A program made the translations under genes and the position numbers. The notes below the pieces were generated by a model. The model did no database searches, was not told the origin of the DNA, and saw only the letters and a list, made by a program, of their open reading frames with translations. From the NCBI GenBank assembly GCA_028753945.1, contig JAPNXP010000009.1, positions 5,394,001 to 5,458,000 of the forward strand: a stretch of DNA of 64,000 bases, in the 5' to 3' direction. This document shows, piece by piece, positions 33,547 through 44,971 of this stretch. This DNA is from Hexactinellida sp. DTS-2022. Lineage: Eukaryota > Porifera > Hexactinellida. Each line of letters begins with the position of its first letter. The first letter of the stretch is position 1.

Positions 33547-34980
33547 TTATGTCTTCCGGTTCGGTTCTAGTTCCGGATTTATGTTCCACGACTGTTCGTC
33601 ATACTTCAGTACACTATGTGGGTCTGGGCTTAGGATGGTAGCTGTAATCGCCTCTGCTCTTGTGAGAGGTTTTCCGCCTTGAATTGTAGCCTCTGATGTG
33701 ATCCAATCGGCACCTAATCGAATTAAATAATTTTCCCAATCGAATTCTGTCGAATGGAACTTTCTCAAGAAGCCTCTCCCTAGAATCACGGTAGGTACAC
33801 TGCTGTTGAGAACCAAGAATGATTGCTTCACTTTATGTCCAATCCCGAATTCCACCACCAAGTTTGCCCTCCCCAGCGTAGCGACCGGTTCTGTCCCAAA
33901 TCCGTAGACGCGGCTTTGACTTCTAGAATACCCTGTGTTCATCGCTTTGAGAGACTCTATGTCAATAATTGAAGGTTCCGCCCCTGAGTCCAACAAGGCT
34001 CTCTGGTTGTGGTTGTTCAGTTTAATATTGATGACTGCTCCCGATGGACCCTGCCCTGGGTATAGCTCTCCATCTGTGTCAAGGGAAAGGACCTGCCTCT
34101 TAGAACGGCAGTCAAATCGATTATGCCCTTGCTTCCCACAATACTGGCAATATTGTTTGGGGCACTTTCGCTGGAAGTGATTCGTGTCCCCGCAATTGTA
34201 GCATGAGGGGCGCTCGAATCTTTCCTTGCTCCCGCTATACGCTCCCTTACTGCTATATTGTTTGCCTCGTCTTGGGTATTGAATAGTATTGACGGTTTCA
34301 GCGTCTTCCAATCTGTCGGGGCTCTTCGTGGTAGAACGATACTTACGAGGGTGTGAGTCTTCGTTTACGCGAGGGTCATGTTTTAAATTCATATCTTGGG
34401 GAGTTGGGTCCATACTCACTGTCATTAATCTGTTAAGATCACGGTGGCCTCTGTCTAGTGGAATTCCTTTTTCCGCTAAAGCTCTACGTACCGCGACAAT
34501 AAAATCGCGTGCAACAGCCCTGTTGATGTCTTCCTTATCAGCTATCCACTCTTTCATTTTACCCTGCACCCCCATAGGAAGCTGCCCTGTCAACAGTAGA
34601 CAGACCATTCTTAACGGCGCTCCTGCTTCCTCTGCTGCTGTCCTTAACTCATAGAAGTAATCATCTATGAAGACGCCACTATCCCATTCTTTACGGCACA
34701 AATTATCCATTGATTGCTGTGGGTCTACCGGGGGGTCAAGGTTCGTAATCAGAATATCGAAGGCTGCCTTGAGGGTAATGACTTCACTAACAATATCTTT
34801 CGCTAATTCCTGTTCAGCTGGTCTTCTGCATACATAGGCTGGTAATCCCACTGCTAGTTTCTCTCCATCTTCTCGATCCAACATTGGCGTAATTGCCGCC
34901 CGGAAGAGCTTTTCCCAAGAGGAAATTCTCTCTGTCTTTTGTAAGGGCGGTATGTTCAAATTGGCAAAGGGTGTAGCCAT
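33547..34980 (-). CDS. Gypsy gag and protease
   Basis: 477-residue frame starting only 21 bp after the 5' LTR. The N-terminal capsid-like part (about 1-230) is helical. Two zinc knuckles, CYNCGDTNHFQRKC and CQYCGKQGHNRFDC, follow at about 257-292, then a retropepsin with ALLDSGAEPSIID (about 330) and VILGRGFL. It ends at a TAA (33547-33549); 52 further codons in the same frame (for example YSDVFAVYTKNPEITHTARH) run to the TAG at 33388, so gag and pol were one frame. Whether the TAA was ever read through cannot be told. Confidence 0.85.
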   Translation of the reverse strand: MATPFANLNIPPLQKTERISSWEKLFRAAITPMLDREDGEKLAVGLPAYVCRRPAEQELAKDIVSEVITLKAAFDILITNLDPPVDPQQSMDNLCRKEWDSGVFIDDYFYELRTAAEEAGAPLRMVCLLLTGQLPMGVQGKMKEWIADKEDINRAVARDFIVAVRRALAEKGIPLDRGHRDLNRLMTVSMDPTPQDMNLKHDPRVNEDSHPRKYRSTTKSPDRLEDAETVNTIQYPRRGKQYSSKGAYSGSKERFERPSCYNCGDTNHFQRKCPKQYCQYCGKQGHNRFDCRSKRQVLSLDTDGELYPGQGPSGAVINIKLNNHNQRALLDSGAEPSIIDIESLKAMNTGYSRSQSRVYGFGTEPVATLGRANLVVEFGIGHKVKQSFLVLNSSVPTVILGRGFLRKFHSTEFDWENYLIRLGADWITSEATIQGGKPLTRAEAITATILSPDPHSVLKYDEQSWNINPELEPNRKT

Positions 34981-35001
34981 GAGTTGTATTTTCGTTATTT
35001 A

Positions 35002-35063
35002 TGTGAAGAAGCAGTTGGTAAATAGATAATAATACTTACTGAAAGTAATACACAATAACGAAA
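35002..35063 (-). repeat. 5' LTR, 3' part
   Basis: Identical over this stretch to 30454-30515 of the 3' LTR. The sequence between the LTR end and the gag ATG (TAAATAACGAAAATACAACT on the minus strand) shows no obvious TGG-starting tRNA primer site. Confidence 0.85.
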
Positions 35064-37655
35064 AAAATCCAAAATTGCAGCCTGTGCCGACGCATGATCC
35101 TTTGGTGGCACTATATTTTGTTGTTGGTTTATTGATAGTGCCTCCAAAGGAACATGCTGTCGGCACAGGCTGCAATTTTGGATTTTTTTTTTTCGCCATG
35201 TCATCATCACTATGAAGGTGTTAAATTATTTCAGAAAGGTGTTTCAGAAGGCAACGACCCTTTAGAGTGGTGGAAGTTTCCATTCAGCTCACTTCATTAA
35301 AGAGATATTCAAGTTTCAGTAGAATATAATCTGTAATGACTCAGCATTTTTTAAGTGGGTGTTGGGTCATCAACCAACATTAACTAACCCATTTTAAATA
35401 TCGAATTAACAAAATTGTAAAAACACATTTTTTTAACCATGTCATCATCACCTCAAGGTGTCAAGACCCACTTGTATAGGTGGCACGTGTCATAAGGACC
35501 AATTGATATATTGAAAGTTTGTTTCTATCTTCTATGATCTCTGAGATTTATGATATTTAATTAATTAGTATAAATAATTATTAATATTATTTATAATATG
35601 ACACCAATTTCAATGTCAACATACAATTATTAAGTTCAATTATTTTGTCATAAATAATTAATTAATTAATTTATCTATCAAATTTCAATTCCGCACACTC
35701 GATAACCTCTAATATACAAATTGGAAGCTTCTATATAAGTTAAATACAAACTGAATTATTTATAATTAATTACGTCAGTATATTAACAGTGCAATTATAT
35801 TCTCGCAGAAGTAAATATAATCACATAATATGTCGTTGTTATGAAATATATAATCTTAATTTTCAATTGCAAAATAGAAGCCAGCTTGAATTCACAAGTT
35901 AAATCAATATAATTATAGCAAGTTGAATCACTAGAGTAGGATTTAACAAGTTAAATCAATATAATTATTACAAGTTGAAACAATGGAATTAGATTTAACA
36001 CTTTACTGAAATTGAAGTGTGAGTAAACAAAGAAATTTCAACCCCCATTTATGGCAGAAATTGACCCCTTTATTGGAAAATTTATTCTCCCATCAGACGC
36101 AGAATTTTATGGCGAATCCAAATATGAAATAAATTTGGGGGGTTAGTAAAACATATTTTGAGTTATGGACCAGACAAATTTTGAAAGGTGTTAAAGATGT
36201 GTCCAAAATTTGTTAATCAAAAATCGTAACCCCAGGTGCAAATTAGACGGTCCCATCGCACCTACATGCAAAGTTTAAGCCCATCAACTATAAAGCTCTG
36301 GCCAGGGCACCGTCTACGGAGAAAAAATAAAAATCCAAAATTGCAGCCTGTGCCGACGCATGTTCATTTGGAGGCACTATATTTTGTGGTGGTTTATTGA
36401 TAGTGCCTCCAAAGGAACATGCTGTCGGCACAGGCTGCAATTTTGGATTTTTTTTTCGCCAAGTCATCATCACTATGAAGGTGTTAATTATTTCAAAAAG
36501 GTGTTACAGAAGGCATCGACCCTTAGAGTGGTGGAAGTTTCCATTTAGTTCATTTCATTTTAGAGATATTCAAGTTTGAGTAGACTATAATAGATGATGA
36601 CTCAGTATTTTTTATGTGAGTGTTGGTTCATCACCCAACATCAACTAACCCATTTTAAATATCGAATTAACAAAATTGAAAAAACACATTTTTTTAACGA
36701 TGTCATCATCACCTCAAGGTGTCAAGACCCACTTGTATAGGTGGTACGTGCCATAAGGACCAATTGATAAATTGAAAGTTTGTTTATATCTGATTTAATT
36801 TCTGAGATTAATGAAATTTAGCTAATTAGTATGAATATTTAATTAATTTATTAATAATTTAACACCAATATTATGTATATCAAAATAAATGAAGTTCAAT
36901 TATTTGCAATTATTATTAATTTTAATTTCATTTCATTATAATAATTGAATTCAGCGCACTCGATAACCCCAATAATCTAATTGGAACCGTCTCTATAAGT
37001 TAAACACAGAACGAATTAATTATAATTAAATATGTCATGTATCCATTGTGCAATAATATTCTCGCAGAAGTAAATATAATCACATAATCTGTCGTTGTTA
37101 TGGAATGTAGAATCTTAGTTTTCTATTAGAAAATAGAAGCCTACTCGATCTCACAAGTTGAATCAATATAATAATAACGAGTTGAAACAATAGAATTAGA
37201 TTTAACACTTCAATTGAACTGAAGTGTTAGTAAACAAAGGGATTTTGCAACTCAATTGTGGCACAAACGAAGCGCAATTTGAAAATTCGTGCACTGTGAA
37301 AAGGTGTAGAATTTAATTCTCTATCGAATGCATATAAATTAAATATTCGCGCACTATTTAATGTTATTTTTCCAATATTAAACAGGTGCAAAAATGTGTC
37401 CAAAAAAATGTAATAAAAAATCGTGACCCCAGGTGCACATCTGTAACTCATGAGACACATATCCTGAAAATTTCAGTTCTTAGTTACTAAAACTCTGTTC
37501 TGTGGAGGATCTACGGACCAATAATAATATTAATAATAATAACCAAAGCACTAAGACCAATACTGGGCCACTATACTATAGTATAGTCGGCACAGTAATA
37601 ATAAAGGCAGTGATTCTAATACTGGGCCACTATACTATAGTATAGTCGGCACAGT
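35064..37655 (-). repeat. Hairpin-ended repeat, unit C, inserted in 5' LTR
   Basis: Two successive copies: hairpin 35067-35182, body, hairpin 36333-36448, second body, then the far end with two copies of CCACTATACTATAGTATAGT (37570-37650) closing CGGCACAGT. The LTR resumes at 37656. The bodies of about 1.1-1.3 kb are diverged copies (for example ACCCATTTTAAATATCGAAT in both). No frame of note. Confidence 0.85.
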
Positions 37656-37773
37656 AATAATAGTAAACTACATAACTAATAGAGGCGCTAGTCGCTTATA
37701 TAGTTGCCTAGTAATGTGTTACTAGCTAGTAAGTGTTGGGATCTCACACAGCGCTCGACTAATCTATACTACA
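37656..37773 (-). repeat. 5' LTR, 5' part
   Basis: Matches 30516-30636 of the 3' LTR apart from a 4-base gap near TGTGTT and one substitution, so the two LTRs are about 97-98 percent alike outside the insertion. Confidence 0.85.
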
Positions 37774-38204
37774 AAAACTAAGCAAATATTTAGAGGAATC
37801 TCTCATGATTTTCTTTGGGGCAGGTAGTAGGAACAATAATACAAATTATACAATATAGTTATTTGCCTTGCTGGCAGTTGCTGCTCGTATATAATAGTAG
37901 GCCATGGCTGAACATATCTTTATCTCAATAGCTAGTATTGACAGACCTGATAAATGCATTATAGTTGATTCGCGGATACTTCGTCGAATGGAAAATTCGT
38001 CGACGGAAATTTGGTCGATAAAATTAGTCGAAAAGAAAATTGGTCGAAAGGAAAATTCGTCGACGGACATTTTATTGATAAAATTCAGTTGCTTAATATA
38101 AAATGGTTATTAAGTTGTTTATTGAATATGAAGAATTAATGAAGATATAAATTTAACAAATACATTTGATATTTAAGAATGAGATGAAAAATTATGAAAA
38201 TCAG
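37774..38204. repeat. Repeats incl. GTCGAAAGGAAAATTCGTCG array
   Basis: 37895-37960 matches 14762-14830. 37975-38092 holds tandem AAAATTCGTCGACGGAAATTT and GGTCGAAAGG units, like the tandem-repeat ends of MULEs, adjacent to the MULE tail at 38205. Confidence 0.6.
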
Positions 38205-38365
38205 AAGTCAAAATTATTTGCTATACCGCGTAAGTATTCTAAAGTATCGCGATTCTCATAATCTGAGACTAGATTTTGAAGCCTTTCGTCTCGCGCATTT
38301 TCATCTTTTTTGATTGTTTTTTCATTTCTCCAGCCTCCCATTTCGCTAAGTTAGCTTCTTGCATA
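38205..38365 (-). pseudogene. C-terminal tail of a MULE transposase
   Basis: Minus strand reads QEANLAKWEAGEMKKQSKK, then after a frameshift RLQNLVSDYENRDTLEYLRG, then a stop. The end aligns with STLVLGYFHRSPMEFLKG of the intact MULE at 43092. Its first residues (QEA) are the last ones present in the plus-strand relic ending at 30236, so it may be that gene's displaced tail. Confidence 0.55.
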
Positions 38366-38462
38366 GCCTACTAAACATAAGGCCATTTCACTGAGCCAAA
38401 TGCGCCTGGACCAGGGATAAGATGAAGGCGATTTTCTTATATACCCATAATGAAAATATATA

Positions 38463-38587
38463 TATTTTGATTAAGGCAATGATTTGACTGGTGTTCTTTC
38501 TGTATTAGGAGTATCTACCAAAATGTAGTTATGTTTGATATTCAGTTTTAAATGACCTAAGCCTTAAGTTTTATTGAATACAATTTT
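38463..38587 (-). repeat. Duplicate of coiled-coil gene upstream region
   Basis: Inverse copy of 22563-22687 with roughly four differences, ending 6 bp before the ACTGTGCC end of repeat unit D. Confidence 0.85.
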
Positions 38588-38593
38588 ACTATT

Positions 38594-39520
38594 ACTGTGC
38601 CGACTATACTATAGTATAGTGGCCCAGTATTGGAATCACTGCCTTTATTTATATTATTATTATTATTATTATTATTTTTTCTCCGTAGACGGTGCCCTGG
38701 CCTGAGCTTTATAGTTGATGGGCTGAAACTTGGCATGTAGGTGCGTATGGACCGTCTAATTTGCACCTGGGGTTACGATTTTTTATTAACAAATTTTTGA
38801 CACATCTTTAACACCTTTCAAAATTTGTTAGGTCCATAGCTAGAAAAATGTTTTACTAAACCCCCAAATTTTATTTCACATTTGGATTCACCATAAAATT
38901 CTGCGTCTGATGGGAGAAGAAAATTTGTTAAAATTGGTTTAATTTCTGCCATAAATGGGGGTTGAAATTCCTTTGTTTACTCAACACTTCAATTTCAATA
39001 AAACTGTGAAATCTAATTCCATTGTTTCAACTTGTAATAATTATATTGATTTAACTTGTTAAAGCTTTCACTATTGTTTCAACTTGCGATAATTAAATTG
39101 ATTCAACTTATAAATTCCAGCTGGCTTCTATTTAATTCTAGTATTACTATACAATGGATTAAATAAAATATAATAATATAAGGAATTTGTTGACTAAACT
39201 CAAATCACCGTGGATAACATTGCTGAAATAACTAACTAATAATATAATTTATTATCAATACATAATGAATGAATGGCATTAAACTCAAGATGGTTTATGA
39301 TATAAACTAACTTCAAATTTATCTACCGTTCCTTGTGACTCCGACCAATTAACAAATGGTTCTTCACACCTTGGGCGTTGATGACTTGGCGAAAAAAATC
39401 CAAAATTGCAGCCTGCGCCGACAGCATGTTCCTTTGGAGGCACTATCAATAAACAACCAACAAAATATAGTGCCACCAAAGGAACATGCGTCGGCACAGG
39501 GTGCAATTTTGGATTTTTTA
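38594..39520 (+). repeat. Hairpin-ended repeat, unit D
   Basis: Same order as unit A: ACTGTGCCGACTATACTATA, a TTATTATTATT run, TTTCTCCGTAGACGG, body, hairpin at 39398-39513. Confidence 0.85.
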
Positions 39521-39639
39521 TATTATAACTTAAAACTACAATGCTTTTCTGGTTTAGAAAAATAGTAACGAGATTTGTCCGTAAATATTAGCTATTCTAA
39601 TTACAAATTCTCTTTAATTCAATCATACTTTGCCTTTAT

Positions 39640-41100
39640 AATGCTAGCTCCCTGTTTATTTATATCCTGGACTCATGCCAACTCTTGTTCTGCTCCCAGA
39701 TGTGCTACTGGATACTATTGTGACCATAGTGGTGTTGCAGTATTTCACATTCCTTCTGGGCCGCAAGTGGAAACGTTTTCTGGATAGAGATGGTGAGTAT
39801 GCTTTACTAGTATAAATAACTTATATGTAGACCGTATATTTCTAGACCAGGTTTCTTACATATACATTAGTAATACCCATAGACGGCAGGGCTTTTGGTC
39901 TACAGAATTTATAGACGGTCGACAATTTTTTGCCTTATTTGTATGGGCTTTTTATATAGATCGTCTACATATAAGCTATATAAGGATGCTCTTTAATTAA
40001 TCATACGTAATTATGTAATAATATGCTAGATCTTCACACACTGAAAAACATTTTCGTTTGTGCTAAATACTTTGATCCTGATGATATCATTGACACACAA
40101 ACTTATCTTGACATTGATGGCCTAACGAAGATACAACCAATAAAAGCTACATTGAAGTAAAGCGCAGTACCTAAATACCTTCCTGGTGGCCCTGATGGTC
40201 TTAATCACACTGCACTATCAAGTATCAGCGGCTTGATAGAGACAAAAGGAGCATGATTTACAGATCCAAGACTCCAAGTGTAAAAGTTTGGTATTTTAAC
40301 ATGTTGTATGTTATTGTACTATTAGGCAATGAAACAGAGTGTTGACTTGTACGAAGAAAGAACAGAGAAAATTCACTGTCTCTAAATCATCTGACATTAA
40401 GATCTCAAGGATTGTTTTTTGGCACCTTGATACCACATTTATATTGTCAATAAGACATCAAATATTGTCATTTCAGTCCAAAACATTATTACTATTGACA
40501 AGTTTCTTCAAGTTAGAGTGTTATAATCGTGGAACCCTTGCGAATCTCTCAATCAGCTGGATGTTTGAAAACCGATAAATATGGACATTGATTGATTAAT
40601 CAACACTCTTGGAAGGGAGTTCGTCTCAAGGAACGAGATTACAAATGTAAAACTACAATGTATTGATTCGTCAAATCCTGGAAAATGAGAGGGCACTTAA
40701 ACAGTCTAATATTCTCAAGTTGTATAATAGGAAAGATTATGTCCATAAAGATCAAGATTCGTTTATGGAATTTATCAGCAGATCTTTATCGCAGCATCCT
40801 GAGAATTGTGATTTCACACATAATGTCTGTGGCCACTCTTTTGAATTATTTCCTGAATTCATACACAAGACAAACCTCTAGCTTTTATCTGAGGATATGC
40901 TGGCTTTCTTATTAAGGAAATTGTCTAAAATCTCAGATTTGTACCCCGATCGTTGTTCAGTACTCACTGAAAGTATACGGAATTGAATGAAAATTGAAGA
41001 CCCGGATTTTAACTTTTGCCTTTTGATTGGCCTAAAACTCCTAAAACTCGATAGTGAAAAGTGCGAAGACTTCGTTGATGAGTGTATAGATTGTTAAGTA
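39640..41100 (+). pseudogene. P-like THAP transposase, third relic
   Basis: A THAP finger start is visible at 39690-39780 (CSAPRCATGYYCDHSG, VFHIPS). Its second half and linker follow at 40055-40215 in another frame (VCAKYFDPDDIIDTQTYLD; VPKYLPGGPDG). 40655-40880 encodes RQILENERALKQSNILKLYN, aligned with TQILESERRLQLSNILKVF of the copy at 46558-48069. The middle of the transposase is missing and there are many lesions. Confidence 0.65.
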
Positions 41101-41159
41101 ACAATTGGCTACTGTTGTTAAAATTTAAAGTAAGAAATTGATTTTCCTCTGTACTAAGC

Positions 41160-41928
41160 GCTAGATAAGTCAAGTATTTGCTAATTTATTTCCAGGCCAG
41201 TGTTTACTTTCTAATTGCTCGTAAAATGAATTACCTATCGTCATGGAATAAACTAAACTTAGGTTTTTAAATACGCTGGAAAAATCTAAAATACTTTTGA
41301 CAATTATTTCTCATCGGATTTAACCACAATGACGTAATCAAATATACATACCCAAATATGGTAATTAATACTAATTATGAAGTAGAGATTTGAAGTGGAG
41401 ATTGAAGTAGAGATTCAGTGAACATTAGCTAAATAAGACACAAGAACGGTCATTAAACTGACTGGGCAACATGTACGTCGTCAAACAGCACTTTTAAGAC
41501 TTAGATTAAAATCTAACTATACATTTCAAAAAAATACAAAACATATGGTTTGATAACAATAGTATAATTATTTACTTACATTGACGTTGAAAAGAATTTG
41601 AGTGAAAGGAATCACATAATTTGTTACTGTAGTTAGTATTTAACAAGAAAAATGAATTAGGATAAAAATGGCAAAGTTAGATTCTCAAATTATCTAAAAA
41701 ATTAACATTTATTTAACATCATTGCCATATATGGGTATGTATATTTGATTACGTCATTGTGGTTAAATCCGATGAGAAATCATTCTCAAAAGTATTTTAG
41801 ATGTTTCCAGCGTACAGTTGAAAACCTAAGTTCAGTTTATTCCATGACAATAGGTAATTTATTTTACGAGCAATTAGAAAGTAAACACTGGCCTGGAAAT
41901 TTATTAGCAAATACTTGACTTATCTAGC
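41160..41928. mobile_element. MITE with about 215-bp inverted repeats
   Basis: The first and last roughly 215 bp are near-perfect inverted copies starting CTAGATAAGTCAAGTATTTG and including GGATTTAACCACAATGACGT. No coding frame, and no clear TSD, so superfamily is not assigned. Confidence 0.85.
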
Positions 41929-42540
41929 CGTATTATATAGTAGGCCATGGTTCAGCCATAGCAATCTATATACTAAGGCAATGATAGTCCATTGAAAATA
42001 TGGACCATGGACAGCGATGTATGGCTAATTTCAAAATATATTTTCGTGCCTATTTTAACTTTGTCTACTGATTTGATTTATATATTTATACTCAATTCAC
42101 ACCCTCCTACCTCATAACATTACTTAGGAAGATTTTTGACGAATATTAAATTTTGCATTATTGAGTAGCTGGATTTTAAATCTAAAACTGATCATGTATC
42201 CCCTGTAGATATGAGCGAATTAATGTTCTAATAAGCTTATATCATCTTCATGTACCACTATTATATTTGCTGATGTAAATAGTCCATGTTAGCGTGCTAT
42301 TATTGATTACACACACACATATTATCCAAATAAACGTGTAATAGTTGTCACATTATAACCACCCATAATTATTGTTTACAAAATTGATTATAAGATAACG
42401 AAATTATAAATAAATTATAAATCTACTACAATTTCAACAATATCGATCATACTTGTATTCTCTATTTCTATTAATCATCGTTTCATCGACTTTTAGTCAT
42501 TGTCTCACTTTTATCATAGTTATTCGATTTTCTTTTCAAC

Positions 42541-42732
42541 ATGACATGTGTGGTGCCAGGTTGTAAATCTAATTATCATTCTGAGAGTGGATTTACTTCT
42601 GTTTTCTCTTTCCCTATTGATGAGGATATTCGTGAGAAATGGTTCCGGGCTATACCTAGGCCGAGAGAAGATTACGAGACGCACAAACAGCTAAAGTTAA
42701 GATCGAGTTTTAAATTTACTACTACGGTATAG
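42541..42732 (+). pseudogene. THAP finger of P-like element 2
   Basis: The ATG at 42541 opens a THAP domain start: MTCVVPGCKSNYHSESG, VFSFPIDEDIREKWFRAIP, with the C-x4-C pair and the conserved Phe-Pro and Trp. The second Cys/His pair is missing because the frame ends at 42732; it may lie on another exon or be lost to the MULE insertion at 42811. THAP domains bind the transposon ends. Confidence 0.75.
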
Positions 42733-42810
42733 GTGAAAAAGGTGAAATTTATAAATCCCATATTTTTGTCAAACTAAATATTTGTTTTCCACCAAAACAA
42801 TGAATATTTT

Positions 42811-44971
42811 GGGATACGGACATATGACTACATGGACAAATGACTACGGACAAATGGCTACAGACAAATGGGTACATGGACAAATGGCTACAGGACAAAT
42901 GGCTACAGGACAATTGGGTACATGGACAAATAGGTACACTAATAGTAGATAAGTCACAGTATCAGTCTGTTGATAATGTTTTAATTCAGTGATTATATAA
43001 TTGATTACACTAGTATGAAGTAACATAATTGCATAATAGATACGTATAAATGGAGAAAATGTATGAAAAAGAATAACTTAGTCTTAGAAAGTTAACTAAG
43101 TGTAAATCTATGAGCAACTCCTTTCAAAAATTCCATAGGGGATCGATGGAAATATCCTAAAACAAGAGTAGATAATGCTTCTTCATTGGAGGAATTTTTA
43201 GTACGTTTCGTTGGCTTTTCCCCTGATAAAAACTTTGCTTGTTTTATTTCTACTAATCCTTGTTCTTTTTTAAGCGCACTAATAAACTTCCAAATATTTG
43301 GATGATGGCAACCAATTGTGGCTGTATACGATCTGTGCCATGCCTCTACAGCATTATTTGTACGAGGGATGCCCTGAGGAACATCGTGGTGGTGATTCCA
43401 GATGTTAATAGGAAATAGTGGTGCTACCTGCCCTCCGCCTGGCAATGACCTGCCAATGTAGGTATTCTCAAAGTAGAGCGCTAGTTCAGCAGAATTTGGT
43501 ATGTTCAATTCTGCTATCACCTGAGGGAAGAGATCTGGTACATCAAATGGAGATGCAAACGCAAGAGCAGGGAGCATTCTAAGTTGAAGAGCCAAATGTT
43601 CATCATGTATATACTGATGCTGCAGACCTAAGGCTTGCAGTTTTCGCCATATATTTTGCGTAAAGTGAAAGAAACAGCCCTTCACAGTGGTTGTTGGCCA
43701 TTCTGCTTGAAATGCATTAATCGCAGCTTTTTCAAAATCCATTATAATGTGTGTGGGGGCTGCTGTCGGACAAAGAGCGCTAATTTGTTCCCACATATGG
43801 TTATAGGTCAGCTCTGTCTTATTAGGCAATAAAACAAAGAGACTGGGTAGAAGATGGCCATCCTGGAGAGGATTTGGACCTCCACGCAGACCGTGAATAG
43901 TGTACACTTGTGCGAACAACGGAGGAGCGGTTTTAAATGTCCCATCTGCAAGCCAAATCTGGGAACTGGTTAAAATGTCAAGATTTTTCTGTGTGCCAAA
44001 TATTAGGATTCTCATTTGTCCAGGTCCTGAATCAAACAATAAAAAGTTGTCCCCTTTAGCAGTAACCATATATTCTGGAGGTATAACAAGCTCTTGAAGG
44101 TTCACTGGTTGGATAGGAGCGATATCAGTTTCTTGTCTTTCTCTGCGGATCGTACGCTTCATACTCTCAATCTTAGGTAGTTTTACAGCTGTTGGTCCAT
44201 TGGTTGTTTCCAACTCATTTCCAATGATATGATGGGTAGAATCGTGGGTGTCACGTGCTTTTCGCTTTATTCCTGCCTTTATTTCCAAGCAGTTTACACC
44301 CGAGGTATCGATACCATGAAGATGCTCTCCCGTCCGCTTTACTATTTCACTTCCTTTTGTGTGGAGTCTTGCTTTACAAATACCTTTCCTCTCACATTGC
44401 CAGTGTGTGGTTTCACCGATTATCCTTTGCTTATTGTAGATAAACCCACTTTCTACTAATTTAAAACAACATTTTTTGCTGGATGATGACCTGATCAACC
44501 TAAATTGCCCACCTTCTGTATTAGCCATGAGTGAAAATATTATAAATTGTAATGATTTGGAATGATTCATTTGTGATCCCATGTATTTATATATCTCACA
44601 ACATTCCATATCACACCAATTTGTTTTGTTTATGACTGAAATGTAATCTTATTTCTTAACCAAGAATGATCATTCTTATTCATACCTCCTATTTTAGAAT
44701 CAGTAGAAGTTAATTGATAGTTTCAGTAGTGATGATAACACCTTGATCATTAGAAAATAGGATACATTAATATTTGATTTTACTTAATATGTATGTGTAC
44801 CCATTTGTCCATGTACCTATTTGTCCATGTACCCAATTGTCCATGTACCCAATTGTCCTGTAGCCATTTGTCCTGTAGCCATTTGTCCATGTACCCATTT
44901 GTCCATGTACCCATTTGTCTGTAGCCATTTGTCCGTAGTCATTTGTCCATGTAGTCATATGTCCGTATCGC
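42811..44971 (-). mobile_element. Recent MULE with tandem-repeat ends
   Basis: A 9-bp duplication GAATATTTT flanks it (42802-42810 and 44972-44980). Ends start GGGATACGGACATATGAC (left) and GCGATACGGACATATGAC (right, inverse) and consist of tandem units of the type TACATGGACAAATGG (42811-42944; 44795-44971). The single internal gene is open. The 9-bp TSD and repeat-rich TIRs are typical of Mutator-like elements. It is inserted in P-like element 2. Confidence 0.9.
43092..44528 (-). CDS. FLYWCH-MULE transposase, intact
   Basis: Open frame extending to 44609 upstream, but the Met at 44528 (MANTEGGQF) best fits the family start, giving 478 residues. Numbered on the long form: a FLYWCH finger at about 35-100 (C72, C78, H96, H98), the MULE core with D222 (LADGTFKTAPP), D291 (IIMDFEKAA) and the CxxxH of KGCFFHFTQNIWRKLQ, and the third acidic residue in RTNNAVEAWH. 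Cut-and-paste transposase of the enclosing element; no stop or frameshift, so possibly still active. No RING tail, unlike the relic at 4052-16871. Confidence 0.85.
   Translation of the reverse strand: MANTEGGQFRLIRSSSSKKCCFKLVESGFIYNKQRIIGETTHWQCERKGICKARLHTKGSEIVKRTGEHLHGIDTSGVNCLEIKAGIKRKARDTHDSTHHIIGNELETTNGPTAVKLPKIESMKRTIRRERQETDIAPIQPVNLQELVIPPEYMVTAKGDNFLLFDSGPGQMRILIFGTQKNLDILTSSQIWLADGTFKTAPPLFAQVYTIHGLRGGPNPLQDGHLLPSLFVLLPNKTELTYNHMWEQISALCPTAAPTHIIMDFEKAAINAFQAEWPTTTVKGCFFHFTQNIWRKLQALGLQHQYIHDEHLALQLRMLPALAFASPFDVPDLFPQVIAELNIPNSAELALYFENTYIGRSLPGGGQVAPLFPINIWNHHHDVPQGIPRTNNAVEAWHRSYTATIGCHHPNIWKFISALKKEQGLVEIKQAKFLSGEKPTKRTKNSSNEEALSTLVLGYFHRSPMEFLKGVAHRFTLS

Larger units (their letters stand above)
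30454..37773 (-). mobile_element. Ty3/gypsy LTR retrotransposon
   Basis: A gypsy-order element (gag, protease, RT, RNase H, integrase) on the minus strand, bounded by LTRs that end TG...CA. The 5' LTR is interrupted by 2.6 kb of other repeats. The flanks AAAA / AAAA give a possible 4-bp TSD. The coding region has two in-frame stops and two frameshifts, so the copy is inactive. Confidence 0.9.

Noticed and set aside
31866..34654. Plus-strand open frames across the gypsy element
   Set aside because: Antisense shadows of gag and pol with no domain content.
41160..41928. Assignment of the long-TIR MITE to a superfamily
   Set aside because: No convincing target-site duplication was found at its ends.
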